A DNA stretch of 64,000 nt from Nocardioides sp. TRM66260-LWL (GTDB lineage: Bacteria; Actinomycetota; Actinomycetes; Propionibacteriales; Nocardioidaceae): the NCBI RefSeq assembly GCF_020075545.1, contig NZ_JAIQZK010000006.1, positions 1 to 64,000 on the forward strand, given 5' to 3'. Below are positions 26,804-39,834 of this stretch, piece after piece. Position numbers and translations under genes: made by a program. Numbering within the stretch: the first letter of the stretch is position 1; each line of letters begins with the position of its first letter. The notes under the pieces were generated by a model, which searched no databases, had not been told where the DNA came from, and worked only from the letters and a program-made list of their open reading frames with translations.

Positions 26804-27814
26804 TCAGGCCGAGCGGACGGCGACCAGGTCGGCGAACGCCTCCAGCGCCTCGCGGGCCGGCCCGGCGGGCAGGACGTCGAGCAGCGCCTTGGCCTCCTGC
26901 GCCTGCGCGATGACGTAGGCGCGGGCCTCGTCGAGCGCGGGGTGCTTGCGGAGCAGGTCGAGGGCCTCGGCGTGCCGCTGGTCGTCGGCGAGGTCGCCGG
27001 CCAGCAGCTCGAGCAGCCGGGCGTCGGCGGGATCGGTGGAGGCCTTCGCCATCAGCACCGGCAGGGTCGGGACGCCCTCGCGCAGGTCGGTGCCGGGGGT
27101 CTTGCCGGACTCCTCGGAGTCCGAGGCGATGTCGAGGATGTCGTCGGAGAGCTGGAACGCCGAGCCGACGATCTCGCCGTACGCGGCCAGCGCCTCCTCG
27201 ACCTCGGCGGACGCGCCGGAGAAGCGCGCGCCGTAGCGGGCGGAGGTGGCGATCAGCGAGCCGGTCTTGCCGGCGACGACCTCGAGGTAGTGGGCCAGCG
27301 GGTCCTCGCCGGGGCCGGGCTCGACGGTCTCGAGGATCTGCCCCTCGACGAGGCGGGTGAAGGTCTCGGCCTGGATGCGCACGGCGTCGGCGCCCAGCGT
27401 GGCGGTGAGCTCGGAGGAGCGGGCGAAGAGGAAGTCGCCAGTGAGGATCGCGACGAGGTTGTCGTAGCGGCTGTTCGCCGAGTCGGCCCCGCGCCGCAGC
27501 GCCGCCTCGTCCATGACGTCGTCGTGGTAGAGCGAGCCGAGGTGGGTGATCTCGACGACGCACGCCGCGGTGAGCACCTCGGCGGCGTCCGGACGCGGGC
27601 CGGCCTCGGCGGCCAGCAGCACCAGCAGCGGCCGGAACCGCTTGCCCCCGGCGGCCAGCAGGTGGCTCGCGGCCTCGGTGACGTAGGCCGTGCGGCCCTG
27701 CACGTGACCGGCCAGGAGCCGCTCGACCTCGGCCATCCGGGAGTGCAGCCGCTCGGCCAGCGCCTCGTCGGTGACGGGGAGTGCCAGGGCGGCGGACTGC
27801 GGGGAGGGGCTCAC
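26804..27814 (-). CDS. Polyprenyl (heptaprenyl/octaprenyl-type) diphosphate synthase
   Basis: 336 residues from GTG 27814. Both Asp-rich motifs are intact: HDDVMDEAALRRG (first DDxxD) and QLSDDILDIASD (second). GGKRFRPLLVLL and LVEGQILE are further family marks. It condenses isopentenyl diphosphate to make the menaquinone side chain; chain length cannot be read with certainty from sequence. The start overlaps the nuoN stop (GTGA), so it is translated as the last gene of the nuo operon, linking quinone supply to complex I. Confidence 0.92.
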   Translation of the reverse strand: MSPSPQSAALALPVTDEALAERLHSRMAEVERLLAGHVQGRTAYVTEAASHLLAAGGKRFRPLLVLLAAEAGPRPDAAEVLTAACVVEITHLGSLYHDDVMDEAALRRGADSANSRYDNLVAILTGDFLFARSSELTATLGADAVRIQAETFTRLVEGQILETVEPGPGEDPLAHYLEVVAGKTGSLIATSARYGARFSGASAEVEEALAAYGEIVGSAFQLSDDILDIASDSEESGKTPGTDLREGVPTLPVLMAKASTDPADARLLELLAGDLADDQRHAEALDLLRKHPALDEARAYVIAQAQEAKALLDVLPAGPAREALEAFADLVAVRSA

Positions 27815-29403
27815 CTGATGAATTGTCCCGCATGGGCCGCGAGATCGAGAACCGGCCCAGGGACCAGACCGAGGACGACCGTGCCGGCCAGCCCGACGGC
27901 GATCGTCGCGGACGTCAGCGCCGACGGCCGGGTGACGGTGGCGACCTCGCCGACCGGCTCGGTGAAGAACATCAGCCGGATCTGCCGCACGTAGAAGAAG
28001 ACCGCCACGATGCTCGACCCGATCGCCACGACCACCACCGGCCAGGCGCCCGCGGAGAGCGCCACGGTGAAGACCGCCCACTTGCCGACGAAGCCCGCGG
28101 TGAGCGGGATGCCGGCCATGGAGAGCAGGAAGAAGGCGAAGACGCCGGCCACCAGCGGCGAGCGGCGTCCGAGCCCCACCCAGCGGGCCGTCGAGCTCGC
28201 CTCGCCGGAGGCGTCGCGCACCAGGCTCACGAGCGCGAAGGCGCCGAGCATCGCGCAGCCGTAGGTCGCGAGGTAGAAGAGGACGGCCTGCACCGAGGTG
28301 ACCTGCCCCGGCGCGAGGTCGGTGAGCGACTGCGCGCCGAGCACGCCGGTGAGCAGGAAGCCGGTGTGGGCGATGGAGGAGTACGCGAGCATCCGCTTGA
28401 CGTCGGTCTGCACGACCGCGAGCACCGCCCCGACGACCATCGAGGCGATGGCGACGATCCAGAGCATCGGCTGCCACATCGACGGGTCGGCGCCGAACGC
28501 CACGTAGTAGAGCCGCAGGATCGCGCCGAACGCGGCGATCTTGGTGCCGGCCGACATGAAGGCGGTGACCGCCGTCGGAGCGCCCTGGTAGACGTCCGGC
28601 GTCCACGACTGGAACGGCACCGCCCCCACCTTGAACAGCAGCCCGACGCTCAGCAGCCCGATGCCGAGCAGCAGCAGGACGCGGTTGCCGGCGTCGTTGC
28701 GCACCGCCTGGTCGATGCCGGCGAACGTCATGGTGCCGGAGAAGCCGTAGACCAGCGCGACGCCGTAGAGGAAGAACGCGGAGGAGAACGCGCCGAGCAG
28801 GAAGTACTTCATCGCCGCCTCCTGGCTGAGCAGGCGACGCCGCCGCGCCAGGCCGCAGAGCAGGTAGAGCGGCAGGCTCAGCACCTCGAGGGCGACGAAC
28901 ATCATCAGCAGGTCGTTGGACGCCGGGAAGAGCAGCATGCCGCCGACCGCGAACATCAGCAGCGGGAAGACCTCGGTCTGCTCCAGGTGCTGCGTGCGGC
29001 GCTCGGCGTCGCTGCCGGGCAGCGCGGCGGCCTGGCCGGAGAAGGCCGAGACGCCGCCGTCGAGCCGCCGCTCGGCGAAGAGCAGCGCCCCGCCGAGCGC
29101 GAAGACCAGGATGAGCCCCCAGAAGAACAGCGTCGGGCCGTCGACGGCGATCGAGCCCTCCGCGGTGATCCGGCCGCGCGCCTGACCGCCGGGCAGCACC
29201 CCGCTGCGCGACGCGACGACGACCGTGCCGATGAGGGCGGCGACCAGGCCGGCGACGGCCAGCGCGAGCTGCGGCACGGCCCGGCGTCCGCGGGGCAGGA
29301 ACGCCTCGAGGAGCACCCCGACGCAGGCGACGCCGAAGACGAGGAACACCGGCCACAGCTGGGCGTACTCGATGGTCGGCTTGACGAAGGCGGCGGGCTC
29401 CAT
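27811..29403 (-). CDS. nuoN: NADH-quinone oxidoreductase subunit N
   Basis: 530 residues, about 14 membrane helices. Antiporter-like core with the conserved Lys/Glu helices: LEVLSLPLYLLCGL, KYFLLGAFSSAFFLYG, LLFKVGAVPFQSWTPDVY, KRMLAYSSIAHTGFLLTG. A proton-translocating membrane-arm subunit of complex I. The N-terminal acidic start ([17 protein letters not shown]) is typical for actinobacteria. ATG 29403 overlaps the nuoM stop by one base. Confidence 0.95.
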   Translation of the reverse strand: MEPAAFVKPTIEYAQLWPVFLVFGVACVGVLLEAFLPRGRRAVPQLALAVAGLVAALIGTVVVASRSGVLPGGQARGRITAEGSIAVDGPTLFFWGLILVFALGGALLFAERRLDGGVSAFSGQAAALPGSDAERRTQHLEQTEVFPLLMFAVGGMLLFPASNDLLMMFVALEVLSLPLYLLCGLARRRRLLSQEAAMKYFLLGAFSSAFFLYGVALVYGFSGTMTFAGIDQAVRNDAGNRVLLLLGIGLLSVGLLFKVGAVPFQSWTPDVYQGAPTAVTAFMSAGTKIAAFGAILRLYYVAFGADPSMWQPMLWIVAIASMVVGAVLAVVQTDVKRMLAYSSIAHTGFLLTGVLGAQSLTDLAPGQVTSVQAVLFYLATYGCAMLGAFALVSLVRDASGEASSTARWVGLGRRSPLVAGVFAFFLLSMAGIPLTAGFVGKWAVFTVALSAGAWPVVVVAIGSSIVAVFFYVRQIRLMFFTEPVGEVATVTRPSALTSATIAVGLAGTVVLGLVPGPVLDLAAHAGQFIR

Positions 29404-30995
29404 CACTGCTCCTCGGGGGCGGCCGCGGGCTCCGCGGCGGGCTGGGTGACGGCGGGCGCGTCGTCCTGGACGCCCACGTGCGTCATCAGGTCGGCGACGT
29501 AGGGGTTGCTGGCCTCGAACAGCGGCCGCGGGTAGAGGCCCAGCCCGATCAGCAGGACGACGAGCGGCACGATCGCGGCCAGCTCGCGGGCGCCGAGGTC
29601 GAGGGTGCGCGCCGAGCCGGTGCTCCCGGCGTCCTCCGGCGGCGGGCCGGTCATCATCCGCTGGTAGGCCCACAGCACGTAGATCGCGGCCAGGACGATG
29701 CCCGAGACGGCCACCGCGCCGACCCACCAGTGCTGGTCGAAGGCCGCGATGATCACGAGCATCTCGGAGACGAACGGCGAGAGGCCGGGCAGGCTCAGCG
29801 TGGCCAGGCCGGCGATCAGCAGCATGCCGGCGAGCACCGGCGTCGCCGCCTCCATGCCGCCCATCTCGCTGATCCGCGTGGTGCCGCGGCGCCGGATCAG
29901 GTACCCGGCGACGAGGAACAGCGCGGCGGTGCCGATGCCGTGGTTGACCATGTAGAGGATCGAGCCGGAGCCGCCCTGGCTGGAGAAGGCGAAGATGCCG
30001 AGGGTGATGAACCCGAAGTGGCTCAGCGAGGTCAGGCCGATCAGCCGCAGCACGTCGTCCTGCCCGATCGCGAGCAGCGCGCCGTAGACGATCGAGACCA
30101 ACGCGATCGTGACGACCACCGGCGTCGCCCACTGCGAGGCCTCCGGGAAGAGGCCCAGGCAGAAGCGGAGCATGCCGAAGGTGCCGATCTTGTCGAGCAC
30201 GCACACCAGCAGGACGCTCGTGCCGGGCGTGGCCCGCTCGGTGGTGTCGGCCAGCCAGGTGTGCAGCGGGAAGAGCGGCGCCTTCACGGCGAAGGCGACG
30301 AAGAACGCGACGAACAGCCACCGCTCGGCGTCCTGGCCGAGGTCGAGCCGCTGCAGGTCGGAGATCAGGTAGCTCGGGGTGCCGGCCTGCGCCGAGACGA
30401 CGTAGAGGCCGATGACGCCGCCGAGCAGCACCAGGCCGCCGCCGAGCTGGTACATGAGGAACTTCAGTGCCGCGAAGCCGCGGTCGCCGCGTCCGTAGGC
30501 GCCGATGAGGAAGTACGCCGGGATCAGCGTCGCCTCGAAGACCACGTAGAAGAGGAAGACGTCGGTGGCCAGGAAGACCGCCAGCGCGAGGCCCTCGAGC
30601 GCCAGGGCCCAGGCGACGAAGCCCGCCGTGCGCTGGCCGGTGGCCCCGGGCTCCTCCTCGACGTCGTGCCAGGAGGCGAGCAGGACGATCGGCACGAGGA
30701 CGACGGTCAGCAGCACCAGCAGCAGTCCGAGGCCGTCGACCCCGAGGGCGTAGTGGACGCCGAGCGCGCCGATCCAGGAGTGGGTCTCGGCGAGCTGCAT
30801 CCCGCCGCTCACCTCGTACTGCGCCGCGACCGCGACGCCGAGGACGAGGGTCAGCAGCGAGGCGCCGAGCCCGATCTGCTTCGAGCGCTGCGCCGCGGCG
30901 TCGCCGGACGCGGGCGCGAGGCGCGGGACGAGCGCGGCGGCGACCGCGCCCACCAGCGGGACGACGATCAGCAGGGTCAGCCAGGGCAGGCTCAT
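29403..30995 (-). CDS. nuoM: NADH-quinone oxidoreductase subunit M
   Basis: 530 residues with about 14 helices. NuoM hallmarks are [52 protein letters not shown] and [18 protein letters not shown]. The C-terminal tail is acidic and Pro/Ala-rich ([11 protein letters not shown]). Proton-pumping subunit. ATG 30995 overlaps the nuoL stop (ATGA). Confidence 0.95.
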   Translation of the reverse strand: MSLPWLTLLIVVPLVGAVAAALVPRLAPASGDAAAQRSKQIGLGASLLTLVLGVAVAAQYEVSGGMQLAETHSWIGALGVHYALGVDGLGLLLVLLTVVLVPIVLLASWHDVEEEPGATGQRTAGFVAWALALEGLALAVFLATDVFLFYVVFEATLIPAYFLIGAYGRGDRGFAALKFLMYQLGGGLVLLGGVIGLYVVSAQAGTPSYLISDLQRLDLGQDAERWLFVAFFVAFAVKAPLFPLHTWLADTTERATPGTSVLLVCVLDKIGTFGMLRFCLGLFPEASQWATPVVVTIALVSIVYGALLAIGQDDVLRLIGLTSLSHFGFITLGIFAFSSQGGSGSILYMVNHGIGTAALFLVAGYLIRRRGTTRISEMGGMEAATPVLAGMLLIAGLATLSLPGLSPFVSEMLVIIAAFDQHWWVGAVAVSGIVLAAIYVLWAYQRMMTGPPPEDAGSTGSARTLDLGARELAAIVPLVVLLIGLGLYPRPLFEASNPYVADLMTHVGVQDDAPAVTQPAAEPAAAPEEQ

Positions 30996-32920
30996 GCGAG
31001 GTTCACCACCAGGAGCGCGACGAGCACGACGACCGAGCCGCCGAGGACGGAGGCCGCGTACGAGCGCACGTAGCCGTTCTGGACGCGGCGCAGCAGCAGC
31101 CCGATGCCGCCGACGAGACCGGGCCCGCCGGTGAGGACGCCGTCGACCGCGCGGTCGTCGGCGACGACCACCCCGCGCACGAGCCGGCGTCCGGGGCCGA
31201 TGACGAGCGCCTCGTTGATCGCGTCGCCGTAGAGGTCGGCGCGCGCCGCGCGGGTGAGCGCGGAGACCTGCGTCGGCGCGACGTCCGGGATCGGACGCTG
31301 TCCCACCAGGCGCCAGGCCAGCGCGACGCCGGCGGCGACGACGAGCACCGCGATCGCGGTGACGGCGAGCGCCGGGATCGGCGGATGCTCCTCCGGCGCG
31401 GTGCCGACGACCGGGGCGAGCCAGTCGACGATCCAGTCGCCGGCCAGCAGCACGCCGCCCAGCACCGAGAGCGCGGCCAGCGCGACGAGCGGTCCGGTCA
31501 TCACCCGCGGCGACTCGTGCGGATGCACGCCGGGACGCCACCGCTGCTCGCCGAGGAAGGTCATCAGCATCAGCCGGGTCATGTAGAAGCCGGTGACGCC
31601 GGCACCGAGCAGCGCGCACAGGCCGACGACCCAGCTGTCGGCCAGCGCGGTCTCGATGATCTTGTCCTTCGACCAGAACCCGGAGAAGCCCGGGAAGCCG
31701 ATGATCGCCAGGTAGCCCATCGCGAAGGTCAGGAACGTGACGGGCATGGCGCCGCGCAGCGCGCCATAGTGGCGCATGTCGACGTCGTCGTCCGTGCCGT
31801 GCATCACCGAGCCGGCGCCGAGGAACATGTTGGCCTTGAAGAAGCCGTGGGTGATCAGGTGGAAGATCGCGAACGCGTAGCCCGCCACGCCCAGGCCGGC
31901 GCCGAGCATCATGTAGCCGATCTGGCTCATCGTGGAGCCGGCCAGGGCCTTCTTGATGTCGTCCTTCGCGCAGCCGATCGCCGCGCCCCACAGCAGGGTG
32001 ACGGTGGCGACGACCACGACGACGGTCTGCGCGTCGGGGGCGCGCTCGAAGACGAAGTTCGAGCGGCACACCAGGTAGACGCCGGCGGTGACCATGGTGG
32101 CGGCGTGGATGAGCGCCGAGACCGGGGTCGGACCCTCCATCGCGTCGAGCAGCCACGCCTGCAGCGGCACCTGCGCGGACTTGCCGCACGCGCCGAGCAG
32201 CAGCAGGACGCCCAGCGTCGTCAGGGTGGCCTGGCTCGCGCCGGAGGCCAGCGCGCTGATCACCGTGAAGCTCGTGGAGCCGAAGGTGACGAACATCAGC
32301 GCGATGCCGAGGCTCAGGCCGATGTCGCCGACGCGGTTGATCACGAACGCCTTCTTCGCCGCCGCGGCCGCCGAGTGCTTGTGCTGCCAGAAGCCGATGA
32401 GCAGGTAGGACGCCAGACCGACGCCCTCCCAGCCGAGGAAGAGCACCAGGTAGTTCTCGGCGAGCACCAGCACGAGCATCGCCGCCACGAACAGGTTGAG
32501 GTAGGCGAAGAAGCGACGCCGCCGCGGGTCGTGGCTCATGTACCCGATCGAGTACACGTGGATCAGCGAGCCCACCCCGGTGATGAGCAGCAGGAACAGC
32601 GCCGAGAGCGGGTCGTAGAGCAGGTCGAGTCCGACGTCGAGGCGGCCGACCGAGATCCACTGCCACAGGTGCTGCGCGACCTGCCGCTCCCCCTCGTCGC
32701 GGCCGAGCAGGCTGACGAAGAGGACGAGCGAGACGACGAAGGAGCCGACCGCGGTGGCGGTGCCGAGCAGGTGGCCCCACGCGTCGGCGCGGCGGCCGAG
32801 CAGCAGCAGGACGGCCGCGCCGGCCAGCGGCAGCGCGATCACCAGCCACAGCAGCGCGAACGCGCCGTCGGCGGAGCCCGGTGCGACGACCGGGATCGGG
32901 GCTTCGGAGAGGTGGATCAT
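30992..32920 (-). CDS. nuoL: NADH-quinone oxidoreductase subunit L
   Basis: 642 residues from ATG 32920. NuoL marks are [76 protein letters not shown] segment (only part quoted), [14 protein letters not shown], and [15 protein letters not shown]. The distal proton-pumping subunit with the long lateral helix near the C-terminus. It lies 16 bp after nuoK, one of the few real gaps in the operon. Confidence 0.95.
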   Translation of the reverse strand: MIHLSEAPIPVVAPGSADGAFALLWLVIALPLAGAAVLLLLGRRADAWGHLLGTATAVGSFVVSLVLFVSLLGRDEGERQVAQHLWQWISVGRLDVGLDLLYDPLSALFLLLITGVGSLIHVYSIGYMSHDPRRRRFFAYLNLFVAAMLVLVLAENYLVLFLGWEGVGLASYLLIGFWQHKHSAAAAAKKAFVINRVGDIGLSLGIALMFVTFGSTSFTVISALASGASQATLTTLGVLLLLGACGKSAQVPLQAWLLDAMEGPTPVSALIHAATMVTAGVYLVCRSNFVFERAPDAQTVVVVVATVTLLWGAAIGCAKDDIKKALAGSTMSQIGYMMLGAGLGVAGYAFAIFHLITHGFFKANMFLGAGSVMHGTDDDVDMRHYGALRGAMPVTFLTFAMGYLAIIGFPGFSGFWSKDKIIETALADSWVVGLCALLGAGVTGFYMTRLMLMTFLGEQRWRPGVHPHESPRVMTGPLVALAALSVLGGVLLAGDWIVDWLAPVVGTAPEEHPPIPALAVTAIAVLVVAAGVALAWRLVGQRPIPDVAPTQVSALTRAARADLYGDAINEALVIGPGRRLVRGVVVADDRAVDGVLTGGPGLVGGIGLLLRRVQNGYVRSYAASVLGGSVVVLVALLVVNLA

Positions 32921-32936
32921 GGCGGGCGCCTCCCGA

Positions 32937-33242
32937 TCAGAGCTTCAGCAGGCTGGCGTCGTCGACCGACGCGGACCGGCGGGTGCGGAAGATGGTCATC
33001 AGGATCGCGAGCCCCACGACGACCTCGGCGGCCGCGACGACCATGACGAAGAACGCCGCCACCTGGCCCTCGAGGTTGCCGTGCTGGCGGGCGAAGGCCA
33101 CCAGCGCGAGGTTGCAGGCGTTGAGCATCAGCTCGACGCACATGAACACCACGATCGCGTTGCGCCGCACCAGGACGCCGACGGCGCCGATGCTGAACAG
33201 GACGGCCGAGAGCGCGACGTAGGCGCTGGTCTGGTCGCTCAT
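32937..33242 (-). CDS. nuoK: NADH-quinone oxidoreductase subunit K
   Basis: 101 residues, three membrane helices, normal NuoK size. It has the conserved [14 protein letters not shown], with the membrane Glu needed for proton transfer, and [17 protein letters not shown] with the second Glu. ATG 33242 overlaps the nuoJ stop (ATGA). Confidence 0.95.
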   Translation of the reverse strand: MSDQTSAYVALSAVLFSIGAVGVLVRRNAIVVFMCVELMLNACNLALVAFARQHGNLEGQVAAFFVMVVAAAEVVVGLAILMTIFRTRRSASVDDASLLKL

Positions 33243-34027
33243 CGGGCCTCGCCCTCGCCGTCGTCGGGCCCGGCGGGCGCGTCGCCGAGGCTCGCGCGGA
33301 TCGCCTCGATGTCGTCGGCCAGCGCCGGCGCCGAGCGGACGGTGCCGCGCGCGGCCAGCACCCGCGAGACCGAGAGCGCGGACGGGGTGCCGTCGGGCAG
33401 CAGGGCGGGGGTGTCGACGGCGTTGTGCCGCGCGAACGTGCCCGGCGCCGGCAGCGGCCCGAGGTGCGTGCCGTGCTCGGCGAAGTCGCGCACCCGCTGG
33501 GCCGCCAGCGACGCCTGGGTCTGCTTCGGCTCGGTGCGCTCGCGGTGCGCCAGCACCATCGCGCCGACGGCCGCGGTGATGATCAGCGCGCTGGTCACCT
33601 CGAAGGCCACGACGTAGCGGGAGAAGATCAGGTTCGCCAGGGCCTGGATGTTGCCGCCGGCGTTGGCGGCGTCCAGGCCGGTGGCCTGCCCCAGGCTGAG
33701 CTGGGCCGCGCTGATCAGCAGCACCGCGCCGAGCGCCAGCCCGCCGAGGCCGGCGGCGACCCGCTGGCCGCGGATGGTCTCGACGACGGAGTCGGAGGAG
33801 TCGACGCCGACGAGCATCAGCACGAACAGGAACAGCATGAGGATCGCGCCGGTGTAGACGATGATCTGCACGGCGAAGAGGAACGGCGCGTCGGCGGCCA
33901 GGTAGAGCACCGCGAGGCTGAGCATGACGACGGCCAGCAGCAGCGCGGCGTGCACCGGCTTGGGCACGACGAGGATGCCCAGCGCGGCGATCACCATGAT
34001 CGGCGCGAGGATCCAGAAGGCGATCAC
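33239..34027 (-). CDS. nuoJ: NADH-quinone oxidoreductase subunit J
   Basis: 262 residues from GTG 34027, which overlaps the nuoI stop. The start gives the family opening [19 protein letters not shown]. Further marks are [13 protein letters not shown] [34 protein letters not shown] and [20 protein letters not shown]. After five helices comes a ~90-residue cytoplasmic tail ([20 protein letters not shown]...), longer than in enterobacteria but usual in actinobacteria. Confidence 0.94.
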   Translation of the reverse strand: MIAFWILAPIMVIAALGILVVPKPVHAALLLAVVMLSLAVLYLAADAPFLFAVQIIVYTGAILMLFLFVLMLVGVDSSDSVVETIRGQRVAAGLGGLALGAVLLISAAQLSLGQATGLDAANAGGNIQALANLIFSRYVVAFEVTSALIITAAVGAMVLAHRERTEPKQTQASLAAQRVRDFAEHGTHLGPLPAPGTFARHNAVDTPALLPDGTPSALSVSRVLAARGTVRSAPALADDIEAIRASLGDAPAGPDDGEGEAR

Positions 34028-34689
34028 GAGACACCCCCGTCGGACGCCGCCGCCACGGGAGACGCCGACGACGCCGACGACGACGCGGCGGCCGGCGTCG
34101 CGTGCAGCCGGCCCAGCGTCTCCTCCGGCGTCGCGGCGTAGGCGCCGCGGTAGTAGTCGCCCTCGTCGGAGCCGAGCCGCATCGGGTGCGGCGGCTGCTC
34201 CATGCCGGGCAGCAGCGGCGCCAGGAGGTCGGACTTCTCGTAGATCAGGTCGGTGCGGCTGTCGTCGGCCAGCTCGTACTCGTTGGTCATCGTCAGCGCG
34301 CGCGTGGGGCAGGCCTCGATGCACAGCCCGCACAGGATGCAGCGCAGGTAGTTGATCTGGTAGACGCGGCCGTAGCGCTCGCCGGGGCTGTAGCGCTCCT
34401 CCTCGGTGTTCTCCGCGCCCTCGACGTAGATGGCGTCGGCCGGGCAGGCCCAGGCGCACAGCTCGCAGCCGACGCACTTCTCCAGGCCGTCGGGCCAGCG
34501 GTTCAGCTGGTGACGCCCGTGGAAGCGCGGCGCGGTGGGCTGCTTCTCGAACGGGTACTGCTCGGTGACGACCTTCTTGAACATCGTCCGGAAGGTGACG
34601 CCGAACCCGGCGACGGGGTCCCACAGCTGCTCCTTGAGCGACGGGGTCTCCTCGGACCCTCCGGCCTGGGGGGACGGGACGTCGGCCAT
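34024..34689 (-). CDS. nuoI: NADH-quinone oxidoreductase subunit I (two [4Fe-4S] clusters)
   Basis: 221 residues. Two ferredoxin motifs carry clusters N6a and N6b: [20 protein letters not shown] and [20 protein letters not shown]. The N-terminus has [18 protein letters not shown], which contacts the membrane. The C-terminal 60 residues are Ser/Ala-rich ([15 protein letters not shown]) and probably disordered. ATG 34689 overlaps the nuoH stop by one base. Confidence 0.95.
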   Translation of the reverse strand: MADVPSPQAGGSEETPSLKEQLWDPVAGFGVTFRTMFKKVVTEQYPFEKQPTAPRFHGRHQLNRWPDGLEKCVGCELCAWACPADAIYVEGAENTEEERYSPGERYGRVYQINYLRCILCGLCIEACPTRALTMTNEYELADDSRTDLIYEKSDLLAPLLPGMEQPPHPMRLGSDEGDYYRGAYAATPEETLGRLHATPAAASSSASSASPVAAASDGGVS

Positions 34690-36074
34690 CACTGCTCCTC
34701 GCGGTTCGTGGCGGACGCGGCGCTCCGGGCGGGCCCGGAGGACGCGAAGGTGAGGGGGGCGGCGGCGCCGCGGACGGCACCGCCCGCCGGCATTGGCGGC
34801 ACGGGGAACCCGCCGGCGCGCGCCGGTGCGGACGTCGGGGCGGCGGACTCCTCGGCGGCACCACGCGAGCCGGGCAGCACCCGGTCGCCCAGCAGCGCGA
34901 CGACGAGCAGCACGGCGAGCACGACCGAGACGCCGACGACCACGCCGCGCTGGTCGAACCAGCCCTCGAGCCGGGCGACGCGCAGCGTCGCGACCGCGAA
35001 CGTCCAGGCCAGCGCGATCGGGATCAGCCGCTTCCAGCCGAAGGCCATGAACTGGTCGTAGCGCAGCCGGGGCAGGGAGCCGCGCAGCCAGATGAAGAAG
35101 AAGATGAACAGCAGCACCTTGGCGAAGAACCACAGCACCGGCCAGTAGCCCTGGTTCGCGCCGGCCCAGACGCGGTCGAGCAGGAACGGCGCCTGCCAGC
35201 CGCCCAGGAAGAGCGTCGTCGCCAGCGCCGAGACGGTGGCCATGTTGACGTACTCGGCGAGGAAGAACAGCGCGAACTTGATCGAGCTGTACTCGGTGTG
35301 GAAGCCGCCGACCAGCTCGCCCTCGGCCTCGGGGAGGTCGAACGGCGCGCGGTTGGTCTCCCCCACCATCGCGATCACGTAGATGACGAAGGACGGCAGC
35401 AGGATGATCCCGAACCACACGTCGTCCTGCGCCGCGACGATCGCCGAGGTCGACATGGAGCCGGCGTAGATGAAGACCGCCACCAGCGCCAGGCCCATCG
35501 CGACCTCGTAGGAGATCATCTGGGCGCTCGAGCGCAGTCCGCCGAGCAGCGAGTAGGTGGAGCCGCTGGACCAGCCGCCGAGCACGATGCCGTAGATGCC
35601 GATCGAGGCGATCGCCATCACGAAGAGCACCGCCACGGGCATGTCGGTGAGCTGCAGCCGGGTGTAGGTGTCGGTGAAGGGGATGCGCACCTCGGGTCCG
35701 AAGGGGATCACCGAGAAGGTCACGAAGGCCGGCACCACCGAGAGGATCGGCGCGGTGACGAAGACGACGCGGTCGGCCGCCGTCGGGATGATGTCCTCCT
35801 TGAACATCAGCTTCGCGCCGTCCGCCAGCGACTGCAGCAGGCCGAAGGGGCCGTGCACGTTGGGGCCGATGCGGTGCTGCATGCGGGCCACGACCCGGCG
35901 CTCCCACCAGATGTTGAACAGGGTGAGCAGCACCAGGACGACGAAGACCAGCACCGCCTTGAGCAGCACGACCCACCAGGGGTCGCGGCCGAAGTCGGAG
36001 AGGTCGTCGGCGGCGCGGACGACGTCCGGCACGGCCAGCGGCAGGGCGGTGAGGCCCGTCAGGACGAGGCTCAT
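34689..36074 (-). CDS. nuoH: NADH-quinone oxidoreductase subunit H
   Basis: 461 residues, eight or nine membrane helices. It forms the quinone pocket entry: [57 protein letters not shown] and [12 protein letters not shown] ~60-residue Ala/Pro/Ser tail follows the last helix ([18 protein letters not shown]), typical of actinobacterial NuoH. ATG 36074 overlaps the nuoG stop (ATGA). Confidence 0.95.
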   Translation of the reverse strand: MSLVLTGLTALPLAVPDVVRAADDLSDFGRDPWWVVLLKAVLVFVVLVLLTLFNIWWERRVVARMQHRIGPNVHGPFGLLQSLADGAKLMFKEDIIPTAADRVVFVTAPILSVVPAFVTFSVIPFGPEVRIPFTDTYTRLQLTDMPVAVLFVMAIASIGIYGIVLGGWSSGSTYSLLGGLRSSAQMISYEVAMGLALVAVFIYAGSMSTSAIVAAQDDVWFGIILLPSFVIYVIAMVGETNRAPFDLPEAEGELVGGFHTEYSSIKFALFFLAEYVNMATVSALATTLFLGGWQAPFLLDRVWAGANQGYWPVLWFFAKVLLFIFFFIWLRGSLPRLRYDQFMAFGWKRLIPIALAWTFAVATLRVARLEGWFDQRGVVVGVSVVLAVLLVVALLGDRVLPGSRGAAEESAAPTSAPARAGGFPVPPMPAGGAVRGAAAPLTFASSGPARSAASATNREEQ

Positions 36075-38478
36075 CGGGAGGCTCCCTTCAGGGTGACCCG
36101 GCTGCCGGGCGAGGCGAGGTCGGCCCACACCCCGCGTCCGGACGAGCGGGTCGGCACCCAGACGACGTCGTCGGGCAGGCCGGGCTCGGCCTCCGCGGGC
36201 AGGGTGGTCGAGCCGCGGTCGCCGGTGAGCTCGACGTGCTCGCCGAGCGCGGCCAGCACGGTCGGCGAGACCCGCACGACGGCCGGCCGGGCGGTCGCGG
36301 CCAGGTGCTCGTCGCCGGCCTGCAGCGAGGCGTCGTCGAGCAGCTGGCGCCAGGTGGCCAGGGCGACGCCGGGCCGCTCGTCGCTCCCCGCGGCCGGCGC
36401 GGCGACCGGCTCGAGCGCGGGGCGGGCGCCGTCCCACGGGCCGAGCTCGGTCATCTCGCGGCGGACCTCCTCGACCGTGCGGAACCCCAGGCCCGGGCCG
36501 TGGCCCAGCGCCGCGAGCTCGTCGGCGATGCCGGCCAGCACCCGCAGGTCGGGCAGGGACGCCGGGTTCGCGAGCACCTGCTCGAACGGCCGCGGGCGGC
36601 CCTCCCAGGTGACGAACGTGCCGGCCCTGTCGGTGACCGGCGCGACGGGGAGCACGACGTCGGCGCGCCGCGTCACCTCGCTCTCGCGCAGCTCGAGGGA
36701 GACCAGGAACGGAACGGCGTCGAGCGCGGCGAGGAACGCGGCGGGGTCGGCGGTGTCGAGCGGGTCGACGCCGCCGACGAGCAACGCGCCGAGGTCGCCG
36801 GAGGCGGCCGCGGCGACGATCGCGTCGGCGTCGCGTCCGGGCTGCTCGGGCAGGTGGTCGACGCCCCAGCCGGTGGCGACGTCGACCCGCGCGCCGGCGT
36901 CGGCGACCGGACGTCCGCCGGGCAGCAGGGTCGGCAGGCAGCCGGCCTCGATCGCGCCGCGGTCGCCGGCACGGCGGGGCACCCAGGCGAGCCGGGCGCC
37001 GGTGCGCTCGACCAGCGCGGCGACGGCGGTCAGCGCACCGGGCGAGGTGGCGAGCCGCTCGCCGGCCAGCACGATCGCGCCCGCGGGCAGGTCGGCCAGC
37101 TCGGCGGCGGCGAGCGCCTCGGCCTCGCGACCGGGGATCGCGCGCACCAGGGTGGCGTCGAGCTTGCCGGAGCCGCGGGAGAGGAACGGCGCGACGGTCA
37201 ACACCCGCAGGCCCGCGTGACGCACCGCGTCGCGCAGCCGCAGGAACAGCGTGCCGGCCTCGTCCTCGGGCTCCAGGCCGACGAGCACCACGGTGCCGGC
37301 GGTGGCGAGGTCGTCGTACTCGACCTCGCGGCGCAGGGCGACGTGGCTGGTCAGGAAGCCGGTCTCCTCGGCCGAGAGCGGCCGCGCCCGGAAGTCGACG
37401 TCGTGGGTGCCCAGGGAGACCCGCGCGAGCTTGGCGTAGGCGTAGGCGTCCTCCGCGGTGAGCCGACCGCCGGGCAGCACGCCGACGCCGCCGGCGCCGA
37501 TCGCGGCCGCCAGCCCGCGCGCGGCCACCGCGAAGGCCTCCGGCCACGACGCGGGGCGCAGCTCGCCGTCCTCGCGGATGCGCGGGTAGGTGAGGCGGTC
37601 GGGCTGGGTGGCGTAGGCGAAGGCGAAGCGGTCCTTGTCGGTGATCCACTCCTGGTTGACGGCCGGGTCGTCGCCCGCGAGCCGGCGCATCACCCGGCCG
37701 CGCCGGTGGTCGACCCTGATCGCCGCGCCGCAGGCGTCGTGCTCGGCGACGCTCGGGGTCGAGACGAGGTCGAAGGGCCGCGAGCGGAACCGGTACGACT
37801 CCGACGTCAGCGCGCCGACGGGGCAGATCTGGATGGTGTTGCCGGCGAAGTAGGAGAGGAACGGGGCGTCCTCGGCGATGCCGATCTGCTGCCGCGCGCC
37901 GCGCTCGACCAGCGCGATGAACGGGTCGCCGGCGATCTCGGCGGCGAACCGCGTGCAGCGCTGGCACACGATGCAGCGCTCGCGGTCGAGCAGCACCTGC
38001 GGGCTGAGGTTGATCGGCTTCGGGAACGTGCGCTTGACGCCGCCGCCGGCCGCGAACCGGCTCTCGCCGCGCCCGTTGCTCATCGCCTGGTTCTGCAGCG
38101 GGCACTCGCCGCCCTTGTCGCAGACCGGGCAGTCGAGCGGGTGGTTGACCAGCAGCAGCTCCATGACGCCCTGCTGCGCCTTGTCGGCGACCTCGCTGGT
38201 GAGCTGGGTGCTCACGACCATGCCGTCGGCCACGGGCAGCGTGCACGACGCCTGCGGCTTGGGGAAGCCGCGGCCGTTGCCGGCGTCGGGCACGTCGACG
38301 AGGCACTGCCGGCACGCGCCCGCCGGGGCGAGCAGCGGGTGGTCGCAGAAGCGCGGGATCGCCACACCGATCTGCTCGGCCGCCCGGATGACGAGCGTGT
38401 CCTTCGGCACCTGCACCGAGACGCCGTCGATGGTGACGGTGACCAGCTCGACGTCCGCCCGGACCGGGTCGACGGCGG

Positions 38479-38482
<4 letters not shown>
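36071..38482 (-). CDS. nuoG: NADH-quinone oxidoreductase subunit G
   Basis: 803 residues. N-terminal [2Fe-2S] domain ([19 protein letters not shown], then ASCTLP), a His/Cys-ligated cluster region ([18 protein letters not shown]), and a [4Fe-4S] region ([28 protein letters not shown]). These are followed by the molybdopterin oxidoreductase-like domain without a cofactor role. It carries electrons from NuoF toward NuoI. ATG 38482 overlaps the nuoF stop (ATGA). Confidence 0.95.
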
Positions 38483-39826
<1,344 letters not shown>

Positions 39827-39834
<8 letters not shown>

